A stretch of DNA of 64,000 bases from Trichoplax sp. H2 (taxonomy: Eukaryota > Placozoa > Uniplacotomia > Trichoplacea): contig NOWV01000001.1 in the NCBI GenBank assembly GCA_003344405.1, positions 186,001 through 250,000 of the forward strand, read 5' to 3'. Made by a program: the position numbers and the translations under genes. Below, one piece after another: positions 38,658 through 51,000 of this stretch (position 1 is its first letter; each line of letters opens with the position of its first letter). The notes under the pieces were generated by a model. The model ran no database searches and was not told where the DNA came from. It worked only from the letters and a program-made list of their open reading frames with translations.

Positions 38658-41600
38658 ATGATTTCGGATCAAGATTTATGTAAAATTCGCGATCACTACC
38701 CTCCACTCAAAAATGATCTTATTTTACGTGCAGCCCGTGGCCAACATACCGAAGTTATTCCCGTGTGGACGATGAGGCAAGCGGGTCGCTATTTACCTGG
38801 TGAGAATGTTTACGAAGCATGCAATATCGAATACTAACTACTGTTATTATGTGGAGTTCTACGTTGATATCTTCATTAGCTTTTATCGCGTCATGTTTTA
38901 AGATATTTGATAGTTTTTGCTATGCATAGTAGCATAGTAAACATTAGCTTGGATTCTTATTAACAGTTACTTGCCTTATTTGAAGAGATTAATAATATAA
39001 TCTGAAGAAAGAGACTAATCTTTTCCATACCATCGCAGAGTTTAATATTCTATTTATGTTCATAGTACAGGGGAAGATTTAATAAATAGTTGTCACAAAC
39101 GATAATGTATATACGATATAGAGCTAAAACTAAGAATTTTGTCACAAAATCTTGCGATAAAGACTTTTCCATTTATTACTTGGAATAAACATATTCGAAA
39201 TCTTAATATTAACGAATTTTCAGTGATTAGTTAATCATCATCAGCAATGTTTGGTTGATATATATGTAGCCAAATTACTACCGTAACTTATTAAAGGATT
39301 TGATTTCATTACCTTATGATGCTTAATAGCGTTTATTTATTTTGACTAGAGTTTAGAGAAGTCAGGAGTCAAAATGACTTTTTCACTGTTTGTAGAACTC
39401 CATCTTTAGCATGCGAAGTTACTTTACAGGTAAATGGAAAGGGCTTTGCTCTATTTTATGCAACTCCAATCGCGATATAATACATTATGTGCAATGTTAA
39501 AATATTCATCGTGAAATTTCTATAGTAGATTTATGAGAATGTTTATTTACTGTCAATATCTACAGTAGTATTCATTTTAACAAATTGTAGATTCGTAGGT
39601 GCAAGATTATAGAGACTTCATAGTGCATATGTTGAATTAGCACAGAGAAATAAAACATAGCAATCGATCATTGCCGAGTTAATTAAGCAACTATGTAACA
39701 AAATTCCATGGCTTTCTTCCTTTATTAGCCAATCAGGAGATTTAACTTAGATGCTGCTATTATCTTTTCGGACATTCTAGTAGTTCCTCAGGTAATACCA
39801 TTCTATCTTAGTGTAGTATAATAAAGAACTATCATGACATCTATGGCTGTTAGGCTGTTATATGTAGTAATCTCAATATATAGAAAATCCAAATTGATAG
39901 TTTCTCTAATTGATTAAACATAAGTAAATCAGTAATAACAGCCTGATGTTACGTATCTTAGGCTTTAGGGATGAATATTGAAATGATACCTGGCAAAGTA
40001 AGGGAGGCAAAATGTCCTATTTTACTTTCAATTATAATTCGTATAAGTACCGTAATCAGAGTAGTTACATACAATTAATTATTTATACTGTCGTATGCAT
40101 GGATATGTAGGGCCCCGTTTTTACAAGTCCACTCGAATCTCCAGACGATTTAAAGGTTTTTTTATTTTTGATCTATTTCAAGTTTCTATTCTATTAACAG
40201 CAAATTGTTCAGCAAACAAGTTGTAACTTAATATAAACTATAATTTTGAAATATTAAACTATCGTAACTAAATGACATGTGGTATTACTCAATATTTACT
40301 CATATCTTAGGAATTAGATAGGAATATAGACGTGGATGAGAGACTTGGCTATGTCTTTGACGCTATTACATTAACTAGACATAAACTCAAAGGTCAAGTG
40401 CCATTGATTGGATTTGCTGGAGGACCTGTAAGACAACTATATCTACTCTTCTGTCGATATTAATGAGTGATTAGTAATATTTAGATTCATCCTAGTAACA
40501 ATTGCTTGTTTATGTTGTAGTGGACATTAATGGCGTATATGATAGAAGGCGGTGGTAGTTCTACAATGTCTAAGGCAAAAAAGTGGCTATATCGCTATGA
40601 AGAAGCAAGTCATCAGCTCCTTCGCCTTCTAGTCCATGTAATTGTAGAGTATCTTGTTGGCCAAGTCAAGGCTGGAGCGCAGGTAGTACATGATACAATG
40701 ATAATTTTACATTATTTAGTCCAAATTTAAGATGAAAACTTAAATTCCTTCCGTAGCTTCTTCAGGTTTTTGAATCCCATGCCGGAATCCTCGGTCCCGA
40801 TATGTTTAATAAATACTCCCTAACTTATTTGCAGCAAATATGTCAAAAAGTAAAGCACAACTTGGAAGCTGCTAAACTTGAGGTTGTGCCTATGGTATGT
40901 AGTTACTTATTAGGCTTTGACAATACAGATAAAAAATTTAAAAAGTCATAAAGTTCACTATTGCATGTTTCAGATTGTGTTTGCCAAGGGAGCGCATTAT
41001 GCGCTTCATCAGTTATCTAACATTGGTTATGACGTAGTTGGTATGGATTGGACAATTGATCCTGAAGTAGCAAGGTAAAATATAAAATTTATTTTACTAT
41101 AGCAGTAGTCGGATGGAGATATCAAGCATTTTATGACTGCACTGTGTATTTCATATATCGCATAGAACATAAATTTAAAGAATATTTTAGATTATATCAG
41201 ATACTCGAAATTAATTAAAGCCTAAATAAACGGGTATACAAGTACGCCAAGTAATAATAAAGATTACTTTGAGACAGAGATCCAAACAATTCGTTATTTT
41301 TATAATCAAAATTACATTGAAGCTTTTTTGATATAATCAACAGAAATAAAATAGGCCATGAAGTAACAATTCAAGGCAATCTTGATCCATGTACTTTGTA
41401 TGCTAGCAAGGTTAGTTATAATTCCAATTTACTATTTATTGCATATGTTGTATGCAGATAACTATTAAGACATATAGAAGAAACGATATTACGTTTGAAT
41501 AAACTACTTAGCGTCAGTCCGCTGATAAGTTATCAGCGCTGCTAAATTCATATTTCTATTTTACTTTATAGACTGAACTCGAAGAAAAAATACAAAAGAT

Positions 41601-41733
41601 GGTTAAAAAATTTGGCGCTCAACGTTACATTGCTAATTTAGGACATGGAATTTATCCAGACGCTGAACCAGCGCAATTAGATTTTTTTGTAAGAACCGTA
41701 CATGAATATTCCAAAAAACTTACAAACACCTAA
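38658..41733 (+). CDS. UROD: Uroporphyrinogen decarboxylase, copy A
   Basis: Eleven exons: 38658-38799, 39350-39429, 39729-39791, 39962-39997, 40111-40155, 40311-40427, 40521-40682, 40757-40894, 40974-41074, 41344-41410, 41572-41733; 370 residues (human 367). It decarboxylates uroporphyrinogen III to coproporphyrinogen III in the cytosol, the fifth step of haem synthesis. Active-site motifs are intact: MRQAGRYL (two arginines), FSDIL (catalytic Asp), the Tyr of YMIEGGG, FESHAG and NLGHGIYP (His). The start at 38658 makes exon 1 equal in length to that of copy B; an in-frame Met at 38646 is possible. Exon 8 begins at LLQVFES, matching human spacing. The gene ends tail-to-tail with the CLCC1-like gene, 232 bases away. 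Confidence 0.95.
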
Positions 41734-41965
41734 CGCAGAAGTCTAGATTTGTGATTAACTAAGGAGTGGTATTTACAATATAAATTTTGGCCTCGAAGAG
41801 TGTATCTTATCACACTTGTTTATACCTTAAATTAAACAATTGCATTAAAAGGGGAAGCGAACAAATTCGATACATCAATATACTGCATTACATAAAGTTT
41901 CCAGGTTGCAGTATCAACAGTAATATCAATGCTTTTGCTACACGTTTAGGTATGATATAGCAATA

Positions 41966-44460
41966 TTACTCATCACTAGAAATAGTCCTTATTATTTCAA
42001 ATGTGCCGCATTCTTGCTCTGCTTCCCAATCAGTTTGTGATTTACTTAAGTCGATATAATCGTTTTTTTGCACTGGAGAATTCTTTACCTGCGACGAAAT
42101 TTGATTTTAAAAACGGAATATATCCATAATAAGATATCTATAGCTTACTTGAGGCGAATATGAGTTGCATTTATTACATACCATCAATATTGTATCAGAT
42201 GCTTTCCGATCAATTTTGATTAACATTTGCTATAAAAGAAAAGAAAGATGTTAATAATAAAAGAGCTAGGACGCACTAGATATAAGTAATTTACTCACTG
42301 ATTGTATTTGAAGTTTCTTATTTTGCTTTTCAAGTTCTGCCTCCATTGAGTTCAATTGCTTCTTAATCGGATCAGGTAGCTCGATATGGCTATTTCTTTT
42401 TATATTAGTAAGCATCCGTATAGCAATTACAATGCATGCAATCGGAAGTAGTGAGACTACAATAATAACAAAAATGAAAACTATTGCTATTACTGGCTGC
42501 CATAGAGGTGGAATTTTTCCTAGCAGTGGCGAAAATGATTCACCCATCAATTCAATCAAGATTCGAAAGTACTCAAATGTAGATCCCCATATACAAGACC
42601 ACAATGCCTATCGTACAGATAGCAACGATAAAAAAAGAGGCAAATAGAGTTAACTGACGTTATCAAGTATAGTTACAATTATAATTACGGTATATATTAT
42701 CATTAATACAGGAAATCTGATAGATTACTACGCACGTAATAAGCAGAGGTAATATATTTGAGCGTTCGAGAATTGTAGACATTTAATATCATCATGCGGT
42801 GTGTTAACATATAGAAATTATTTAATGAATCTAGAGTAATTACTCAATAAATGACAATTCTAAATATTCCGTTGTAAATACTTGACCTTAGACCAGCAAA
42901 TACAGTAGTTTCGGAATAATTTAATAATAATTTAGATCAACTCTGCTTGCTAAAGTCCTAGGACAGAGCAAGAGTCCTTGAAATGGGATTTGTTATTTTG
43001 TGGACATCATTTATAGCATGTGCACAGTACCATAGAACTAGCAATCATTTTGAAATAAATATTTAAGATGTTTTGACTAAAAGTACCGGTATACTGTAGA
43101 TAGGTAAAGGTAGGGTGATAATAATTTATTAATTACGGGGCAGAATTAGCAGTCGAGAACAATGAGTCATTATGCTGAGCATTTGCAAGAACCTGCTGCA
43201 GAAATATGCTACTGGATTAGGATTTAAAGTAATAACTGTAGAGCAATGTCTAGGTACCAGTACCTTGTTAGGTGTGACATCAAGAAGAGCATCTTTCATT
43301 ACGTATTTCATATTATCGGCGCAGGGATCACTGGAAACGAATAAAAATTCATACATATACTTTCCGATAGTGCCTGCAAAGGATCGTTTTAGCTCTGCTT
43401 CGCGATATCTTCGGCACTTAGTCTCTAGGCGTGAATTCAGTAAACTTTTACCTATAGCTTCTTTATATAATCGTAGCCATTCCCAAGGCCAACTGAGTAT
43501 GAGGCCAAAAACAATAAAGTAAACTACTAATGATATATAATTACCACGACAAAGAAGGAGGATAGTTGAAAATATTGCTGCAAGAACTATCAGCAATACA
43601 ACTTCAGACTTTACGTAAGAGTCAAGCATAAAACCGGAGTCTACATTAACAAATGAGAATGATTGTGGTTGTGTCCTGTCGACGATAATATTCATAATTT
43701 CATCAACACGATCTAGGTTACTGATATCGTCAATTAGCATTTCGAGTGATAGAATTTCCGATGTTTTGATGGAAGCTGATAGTGTAACCTCTTCATTCGT
43801 AGTATTTATTTTTTTAAGAACATTTATTAGGCGTTTAACAAAAGTTTGATAATAATTTGAATGCAAATATTGATTGAGAGCTGCTTGCTTGTTTAGTGGA
43901 TTACGATTACGTGAAGGTGAGTCTATATTTAAATCTGATTTGATGGATTGATCGTCAATAATGTTTAATTTATTATCTAAATGATTAGCATCTGCATGTC
44001 TATTTCCTTCCAGCTTGATTGGTTGATGGTTAGTTGCTTTGAAGTTATTATTTTTAAGATCATTTGAAGTAGAATCCTGTTGCCTATTTCTTGAGATCTT
44101 TGTTGATTGATCGTTGATTGCCTTGACATTATTTTTGACATCATTTTCAGGTGAATCTTTGAGCTCTAAATTTTTGACAGCAACATTTACAAATTTATCT
44201 CCTTTAGCTGTATAATCAGCAATACCATCAAATTCATTATCTAAATTATCCCAAATTGGTTTATTTTTCACCTGTGATTCAACTAATTGCTGATTGATAG
44301 TATCGAAGTCGTTGTCTAATGATGGTACTTTCAATTCATCGTCAGCAATAGATTGTTGAGGCAAGCCACAAATTATAGTGAATAAAAACAATCGATGGAA
44401 TAACATCATTGCTTTGTGTCCAAAAGTTAAATTTGAACAGATAATATAGGTTATCGTCAA
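41966..44460 (-). CDS. CLCC1: CLCC1-like endoplasmic reticulum channel protein
   Basis: Three minus-strand exons: 43264-44460, 42299-42607, 41966-42088; 542 residues. The N-terminus contains a hydrophobic signal (MMLFHRLFLFTIICGLPQQ), so the true start may be the Met at 44409. An Asp/Asn/Lys-rich luminal region with five SIKSD-like imperfect repeats follows, then two membrane segments (VVLLIVLAAIFSTILLL; YISLVVYFIVFGLILSW), the WEWLRLYKEAIGK and SDPCADNMKYV stretch, PNKAL across the first intron, and a third hydrophobic segment (VIAIVFIFVIIVVSLLPIA). Order and the DPC...PTKAL-type junction match vertebrate CLCC1, an ER anion channel. The C-terminal tail is short and acidic-polar. The first donor is GTACTG; the exon 1 frame runs on past it, which could mislead a single-ORF call. 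Confidence 0.82.
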
Positions 44461-45596
44461 GAATTACTACCCTACCGAGATATTCGTACAGATGCAATAC
44501 GCTGTAATAGAATGTTCTATTCGAGCTAGATGCCGCTTTTGAAGTACTACCAGTTTAGCCTAATTGAATAATTCACTGGCGAGGAGTGCTGCTGCAATGA
44601 TATAATCTTCGTGTCAGCAACAACGGATGGTTCTTGTCTTGACTATCTTGTAGAAGATACTATAGGGAGTAAATTTACAGGCCACGAGAGATATCATTAG
44701 CCATAGATAGTCCTGAATGAAGTGATGAATAAAGCTATAACAGGTTATAACAATAATCTATCCGAGATTGCCCTGAATACGCTCTTGATTAATGAATTTT
44801 AATCAATGTTCTTCGAACGCCATTGCCACTCCATCAAGCTGCTTGGGCAAAATGTGTTGATTAGTATGATAGAAAAGTTAGTTTAGTACACGAAACTATA
44901 GACTGTGTGTTAGCATTCTTGCAAAAAAACGTATAGCGATAGTAGAGCATGTTATATATCGTGGGTTTGCGCTATGGAGTATCTCTCTTGCGACACAGTA
45001 CAAACCATTACAGTACAATATACTGTAAAAGGGGCAAGGAATTCACACAGTGACATTAGTTTTGGTAGGATAATGTCAGTTAACAAGGTTGTATCGTATT
45101 TCCGCTGCCACTATAGTCTATGTCATATAAGTCGTAACAATGAATGCGCTGTATCTGTGATGTTTGTTCTACTGGCAAAAACGATGCCACCTTGCTTACA
45201 GTTGAAAGTGGTCGCTACACGTGACATTATTTCAAATCTTTTTTTTTTTGCACTGTAGACTGGCGAGTGAAAGTAGTGTCACCCTTATAACAGTGTATTC
45301 AATACATCTTGCGACATTGCTTTTGTTGCTAAGTACTACAGTATTGAATGTACTAGCGGTAAGGCAGTCCATGATGCAATCATCCAATAGGAAAAAATTT
45401 CAGCCTTTCAAGACTCTTACTAATACCTATCTCAGGATCGGTTGTATGAGTAGTCCTATCGCAGACGCCAAGATGCACCCTAGATCGAAGCTTTTTGACC
45501 ATTTTTACCCCTCGCATCAAGCGGCTACGCGACTGCGTTTTCACAGTTACTTAGACTGGCGTCGAGGTAGGATTGCAAGATTAAAGACAAGGAAAC
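44461..45596. other. Divergent spacer between CLCC1-like and ATP synthase delta genes
   Basis: About 1.1 kb that must hold both promoters. ORFs 44974-45258 and 45221-45637 (+) run partly into the ATP synthase first exon in another frame and are not supported as genes. Confidence 0.55.
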
Positions 45597-47043
45597 ATGC
45601 TATCGGCTCGCTTAACAAGGCAATTAGTCCGATTTAATGGACGTGTAGTGTTACAACAGAGTAGGAATTATGCTGATGCAGCACCAGCTAGCCAATTGCT
45701 GTTAACATTTGCTTCTCCCAATCAGGTAATCAATTGAACAACGTTTCTTCGCTAGCTCTTTCAATATGGCGGCCTAATCGACTCCGTATGGCGTTATTCA
45801 ACATTCTTATTTCCTTTTCATTAGGCCTTCTATAGCAAACAAAACGTCAAACAAGTTGATGTACCTTCATTTAGTGGTAACTTTGGTATCTTACCTAGTC
45901 ATGTTCCTACTATTGCCGTTATCAAGCCTGGAATTGTAACTGTATATGAAGAAGATGGAACGACTTCCAAGTATTTCGGTAACTTTCTATTAGCAAACAA
46001 TATCGACTCATAAACATACTTGATTTACTGTACTAGATAGAACAGATAGGCAAGATGACATTGCTTACTCACGAAGAATGTAGCGTCTATTTTACCTTTA
46101 TACGGTAGTACTAGTAATTCGATAGACTAAAAGTTAACACAGTACTTAAAAACTGGAGATGGATGGCATTTGTCGGCATAGATTGACTGTATCGGATACT
46201 AGTGGATTACGTAGTACAGATAGACACAAATTTAAATTCGATGTTGTTATCAAATAATAAATTGAATGCGTTTTACTTCTTTTATCCAATATAGCAAGCA
46301 GCGGTAACATTTCCGTCAATGCAGATTCAACTGTTCAAATTCTTGCTGAAGAAGCTTGTCCATTAGATCAGCTAGATGCTCAGGTACAGTAGTATATAGA
46401 CATACACCGGTATAGAATCCTTTTTCAACCTATTTGTGCTTGACGAATTGTGTTAACGTAAAGTATACTGAAATCATGTTGTATTACTGTGTAAACCTAT
46501 TACTGTACTTAGATGCTCAACTACAGTAGTATGCAGACATACACGCGTATACAATCCTTTTTCAACTTGTTTCTACTTAGCTAATTGTTAACATAAAGTA
46601 TACTAAAATCAGATTGTACGTGTATTACGCTATAAACCTATTACTTAAAAATTTCCATTAAGTTAAAACTAATTTCCTTTTTTCATAATGAATATAGAAA
46701 GAGTTAATAGCTTAATAGGATAAATTGTTGATAAAATTGTGACAATATCGTCTAAACTGACTAGGTTTACAAAGTCAATGCTATCACATTTATTACGTCA
46801 GTGTCAGTAAATAGCAGGCCCTTAGGAACGAAGTTCTATCTATAAATATGTCAAGTTGTATCCGACTTTCACCAACAGTCACAATTCTTATCGTTTCTAC
46901 TCTAACATGTGACAATCTAGGCCGCGAGAGAAGGTTTAGAGAAAGCTAACCAACAGGTTACATCGGCATCATCAGATGAAGCTAAAGCAGAAGCGCAAGC
47001 AGCCGCCGAATGCTATGAAGAAATTATCAAGGCTACTAATTAA
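45597..47043 (+). CDS. ATP5F1D: Mitochondrial F1 ATP synthase delta subunit
   Basis: Four exons: 45597-45725, 45825-45978, 46295-46383, 46921-47043; 164 residues. Residues 1-24 or so are an Arg-rich, acid-free mitochondrial targeting sequence (MLSARLTRQLVRFNGRVV) ending near NYADAAP. The beta-sandwich domain follows (LLLTFASP, VKQVDVPSFSGNFGILPSHV, EDGTTSKYF, SSGNISVNADSTVQILAEEA), then the two-helix C-terminus (AAREGLEKANQQV ... AAAECYEEIIKATN). The subunit corresponds to bacterial epsilon and forms part of the central stalk of complex V in the matrix. Exon 3 end and its donor were duplicated in tandem into the intron (see repeat at 46374). Confidence 0.94.
46374..46646 (+). repeat. Tandem duplication of the exon 3 end and splice donor of ATP5F1D
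   Basis: Two diverged 137-base units, 46374-46510 and 46511-46646. Both begin AGATGCTCA; unit 1 continues GGTACAGTAG (real exon end CAG plus GT donor), unit 2 continues ACTACAGTAG, so the duplicated donor GT is lost. The rest of the units share AGACATACAC, AATCCTTTTTCAAC and AACCTATTACT. Confidence 0.8.
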
Positions 47044-47132
47044 TTAATGTTATCGATGTAAAATTTTGTAATGAAGGCTTACCAAAGTACAAATTTAAGA
47101 TACAATTTTAACGAACATTTAGCTTCAACTTC

Positions 47133-47138
47133 AATAAA
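47133..47138 (+). terminator. Polyadenylation signal of ATP5F1D
   Basis: AATAAA about 90 bases after the stop codon of the ATP synthase delta gene. Confidence 0.55.
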
Positions 47139-48042
47139 TACCTGAAGAATCTCAAAAAGCTTCTATTACAAATTTGTCAATACCAGCGTAATATCATGGG
47201 CTGATATTTTAGCAAGTACAGTAGGTACAGGCATATTTTTGAAGACCAATACTTAGCCATGCTACGCGTGTGTGAATCTGTTTTAATTAGAACTGATCAG
47301 TTACTCATGAAATAATGGAGGTTGCTACTATACGGTCGATCCAATTCATAGCTTCGCCAATTAATCCATAACAGATATTAGAGATACACAATTCTTTCCT
47401 AATTTATATTTTTTGAACTTCATTATCGTTTATATTTACTACAGTACAACTATTCAATAGCGAGAATAGATCACTAACATTAGGAATTTCTTTCTACCCT
47501 CACTGTGAAAATTATCAGCTTGCAGTAGTAGCTGTTAGTTATATTATACATATAGAAATAGCTAGTGTGCTCATACGATTTTCGTAAATTGTTAATCATT
47601 AATTCTTAGGCATTGAAGCTACATTAACTTTTTCAAATTTTATTAATTAATTTAATTGCTTTAAAAGTTGATGGTGAAATTATAAAATATTTCAAGTATA
47701 TCAAAGTATTCAAAATCGCAATATTTACAGTACACCGTGTCCGAATTGGTAGTCACGGTAATGATGCGATCAGTTCACAGAATTGTATAACCATTATCAA
47801 CGCTAACAGATTCTCTTTTTAAAAGCAAAACGCATTTAACAAAATTTCAGTGCGGATTACACGGGTAGATAAATTACTGTATACAGAGGTAACATTGGAA
47901 GATATAGGATGCATATAAAAATGCGATAGCTATTAGTACCGGTATTGTAAAAACATTTGTTACGGCGCTAAATATCAAGAGTAAAAGAACAAAGATCTCT
48001 TGATTTCATATTTTACAAACATTACCAAACCATATTGAGTTT
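47139..48042. other. Convergent spacer between ATP5F1D and CENP-C
   Basis: AT-rich 0.9 kb between two gene ends. Nothing recognised apart from scattered TACAGTA words. Confidence 0.5.
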
Positions 48043-51000
48043 TTAGACAGCTGGCGTCTCCATTCCCTTTAACTGCATGAACGCAACTGTAGCCGGCTTC
48101 TTTTTGGAAATATTCTTTATATTGTAAGTGTTACCTATGCAAGATTCAGTATTGAAAAGTTTAAAAATCCTAGTTAAGTCTATATCAAATCACGTAACTC
48201 AAATATCAACATTGAAATATTTATACCGACAATTGCAAACAACTAACCTTCAGGTACAAAAAAGAAACTTCTTTCATTTAATATCGTCTTCTTTCGACCG
48301 ATATCAACTGCTAGCTTTCCTTTTAAGATCACGAAGTACTGTAATAAAAGAAAAAGTAATTCATCATGTAATAACATTTGATCCTAAAGCTGATGCCTAC
48401 TTACTATATACACTATATACTTACCATACGATCTTTTCGAACGAACTGTGTTCCCTTTTCCTTTTCCGGTGCTATTTCTAAAAGGCCAATTGCTCCTCGA
48501 TCATTCGTCCAAACCTTAGCCATCTTCAAAGGATCATTTTCAGTGGCTACCTCACCAGCAGGGTTTTTTAATGTTAGCATCGACTCGGTTGCTACAACAG
48601 CTGTAAATGAAAATATCATACAATCGCCTTAATAAAGGTGAGAATGGAGGGGTATGCCCAGAACCTAAGGCGTTATTCAGTAAACTTCTTTCTGTAATTC
48701 TGTCAGGAAGTACATATAACTCACTTGTAAGCACTTCTTTACTTTGCGAAGAATTAAAAACCACACCCGATGGTGTTGCTGTGGTTTCATAATCGTCTAA
48801 ACTTTCAATCTGAAGAATAAAGGAAAGAGGTTAATTTGACCCATCTCTTAGTATAATAGTGAAAAATATTTAATATTAATATAACAGCAAATGCATTTTT
48901 GAATAGATCACCTCATCTTCGCTGGACTCTGTCTTGATATCACAGTCTATGAAAGAATGAGTTAAAAAAAAGCTGAGACATAATGACAAAATATGACAAA
49001 TTTTAACCTAACAAAAATATTGCTTAAAATAAGGCGAACCATATTCATCGGATAAGACTCCTCCTTCGCCCTTTTTTCTTATTCCAACACCATTATGGCG
49101 TATTTTCTTTGATACATGAGGGCTTATAACTCCTCCAATTTGTAGTCCTGCCAATGGTATAGCATTCGATGAGTTAGCATCAATTGTAACATATTCTAAC
49201 TGAAAATCAGACACATATTTATGCGTACTACCGTACCAGACGTATTAGCTTTATATTGAATCCTTTCGCCACGCCAGTATTCTAACGTGCGTACTCTCTT
49301 GCGATTACTTCTACGAACACCAGGAGTTCTTTCATTTTTAGGTTCGACTAATGCATCGAATGAAAACGTTAGTAATTTTTCACACAGCATAGCAATGAGG
49401 AAAAGGTACAAGGTAATAAATTACTTACTGATTTTTTGAGGCTTTATAAATACTTTTTTGGCTAAATCTAAAAGCAAGGCATCATAAATTGATATTTTAA
49501 CCTACTGCAATACGATACACAAATTAAATTAATATAGTATCTAACCAAATGATTTCTTAGGCCCTGTCGAGATATGAGATGATCGATTAATGTTCTTCTT
49601 ATCTAATTCTGATGATATCACAACAGACTCATTGGTAAATACACTCGAATTAGATAATGGTATGGCAAATTTATGTCGTTTGGCTTTTCTAGTACTATCT
49701 TCTACATCTGGTGAAACTTCCACTGAACATTCCATATTATTTTCTTTCTCTGTAATACAGTATCAGTAATGATATTGATAAGCTCCATATTCAGCAATGT
49801 TTATATATCACGATTTTAGTATCAAATACGTAAATCATCTATCTCAATTCAAACTGTCTCATACAATGCATACCGTCGTCGATATTGTTATCTACGGTAA
49901 TTTCGGCAGTTGCAGCAGGGTGTACAGAAATATTGTTTTCGGCAATGTCCACATTAACAACTTCATCGTGTGTAATGTTGTCGCTAATATGCTCAATTTC
50001 TATACTTTCATTACTATTAACAGGTATTTCGTCTATAACATCGACTTCTTCAGTCATACTTTCGTTACAAGGTCTATCTTCCTCAATTTCTACAATAGGT
50101 GAAGGTGCATCATTTGATAAAGTATTGTTCTTCCCATCCTCGTCACAAGAGGAAAAGCTAATATCATTATAAGTCCTTTAAAAAGGATTAAATAAGAATT
50201 CCATTAGAATCTGCACACAGGTTACATATAATACTACTGTACTTCAACCATAGCATTGAATGATCCATATTAGCGAGTACATCTCTCTGCGTAACTAAAT
50301 TTGAGTAAAATACAGGATTCGGATCTTTTTTCTATTTATTACTAGAACATTGCTACGAAATACTACAGTGCCAATAGGATATAAAGTATGCAGAGATCGT
50401 GTATCATTACTAAATATTAGCTTAAGTAGCTAACCGTAAGCTTGTGAATTTGTCGTTGTCTTCAATTCCTACAGAAATACGTACAGATTGTCAGTAAGTA
50501 CATGTATTAGTTCAAGGTGCATAGTCTTTAGAAATACTATAATTGTACAGTATACAGTAGTTTTACTCAGCTTTAAAAATTAAACTACATTTAACAAATA
50601 GTTATATTTAATAGTTAATTTTAAGTATGAAATGTCTTTATGTACAGCAGTTGTAGAGTGTACACCATATAGTAGCACAGTAAAGAAATAATCGTAAAAA
50701 GATAATAATTTATAAGGCTTACTCTTCATAATATTCGTCGTTTTGGGCGTACTTTGAGCTCTACTATTCTTTTCATTATCGCGAGTAGGAGTAACGGTGA
50801 TATTATCTTCTATGAAATCGATATGGCTGTCACGTAATCCCGGGTCACTTTGATGCTTAGGAGTTGTTGTTAAATCAGGCAGCATTTGAGACTTCAATTT
50901 ACTACTTTTAGGAGTTGCATTGGACAGGACTGAATCGTCTATTGAACTTTCTTGTACTTTATAGCAAAATCGTAAAGAATTAAAAATAGTAAGCGATATA

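Noticed and set aside
40766-40894. UROD exon 8 starting after TTCAG at 40765
   Set aside because: It drops three residues and has no equivalent AG in copy B; starting at 40757 gives equal lengths in both copies and matches human spacing.
45221-45637. 138-codon ORF before and over ATP5F1D exon 1
   Set aside because: Overlaps the true first exon in a different frame and has no recognisable similarity.
48128-48481. 117-codon plus-strand ORF
   Set aside because: It lies opposite the cupin exons of CENP-C, whose phases and conserved residues explain the region.
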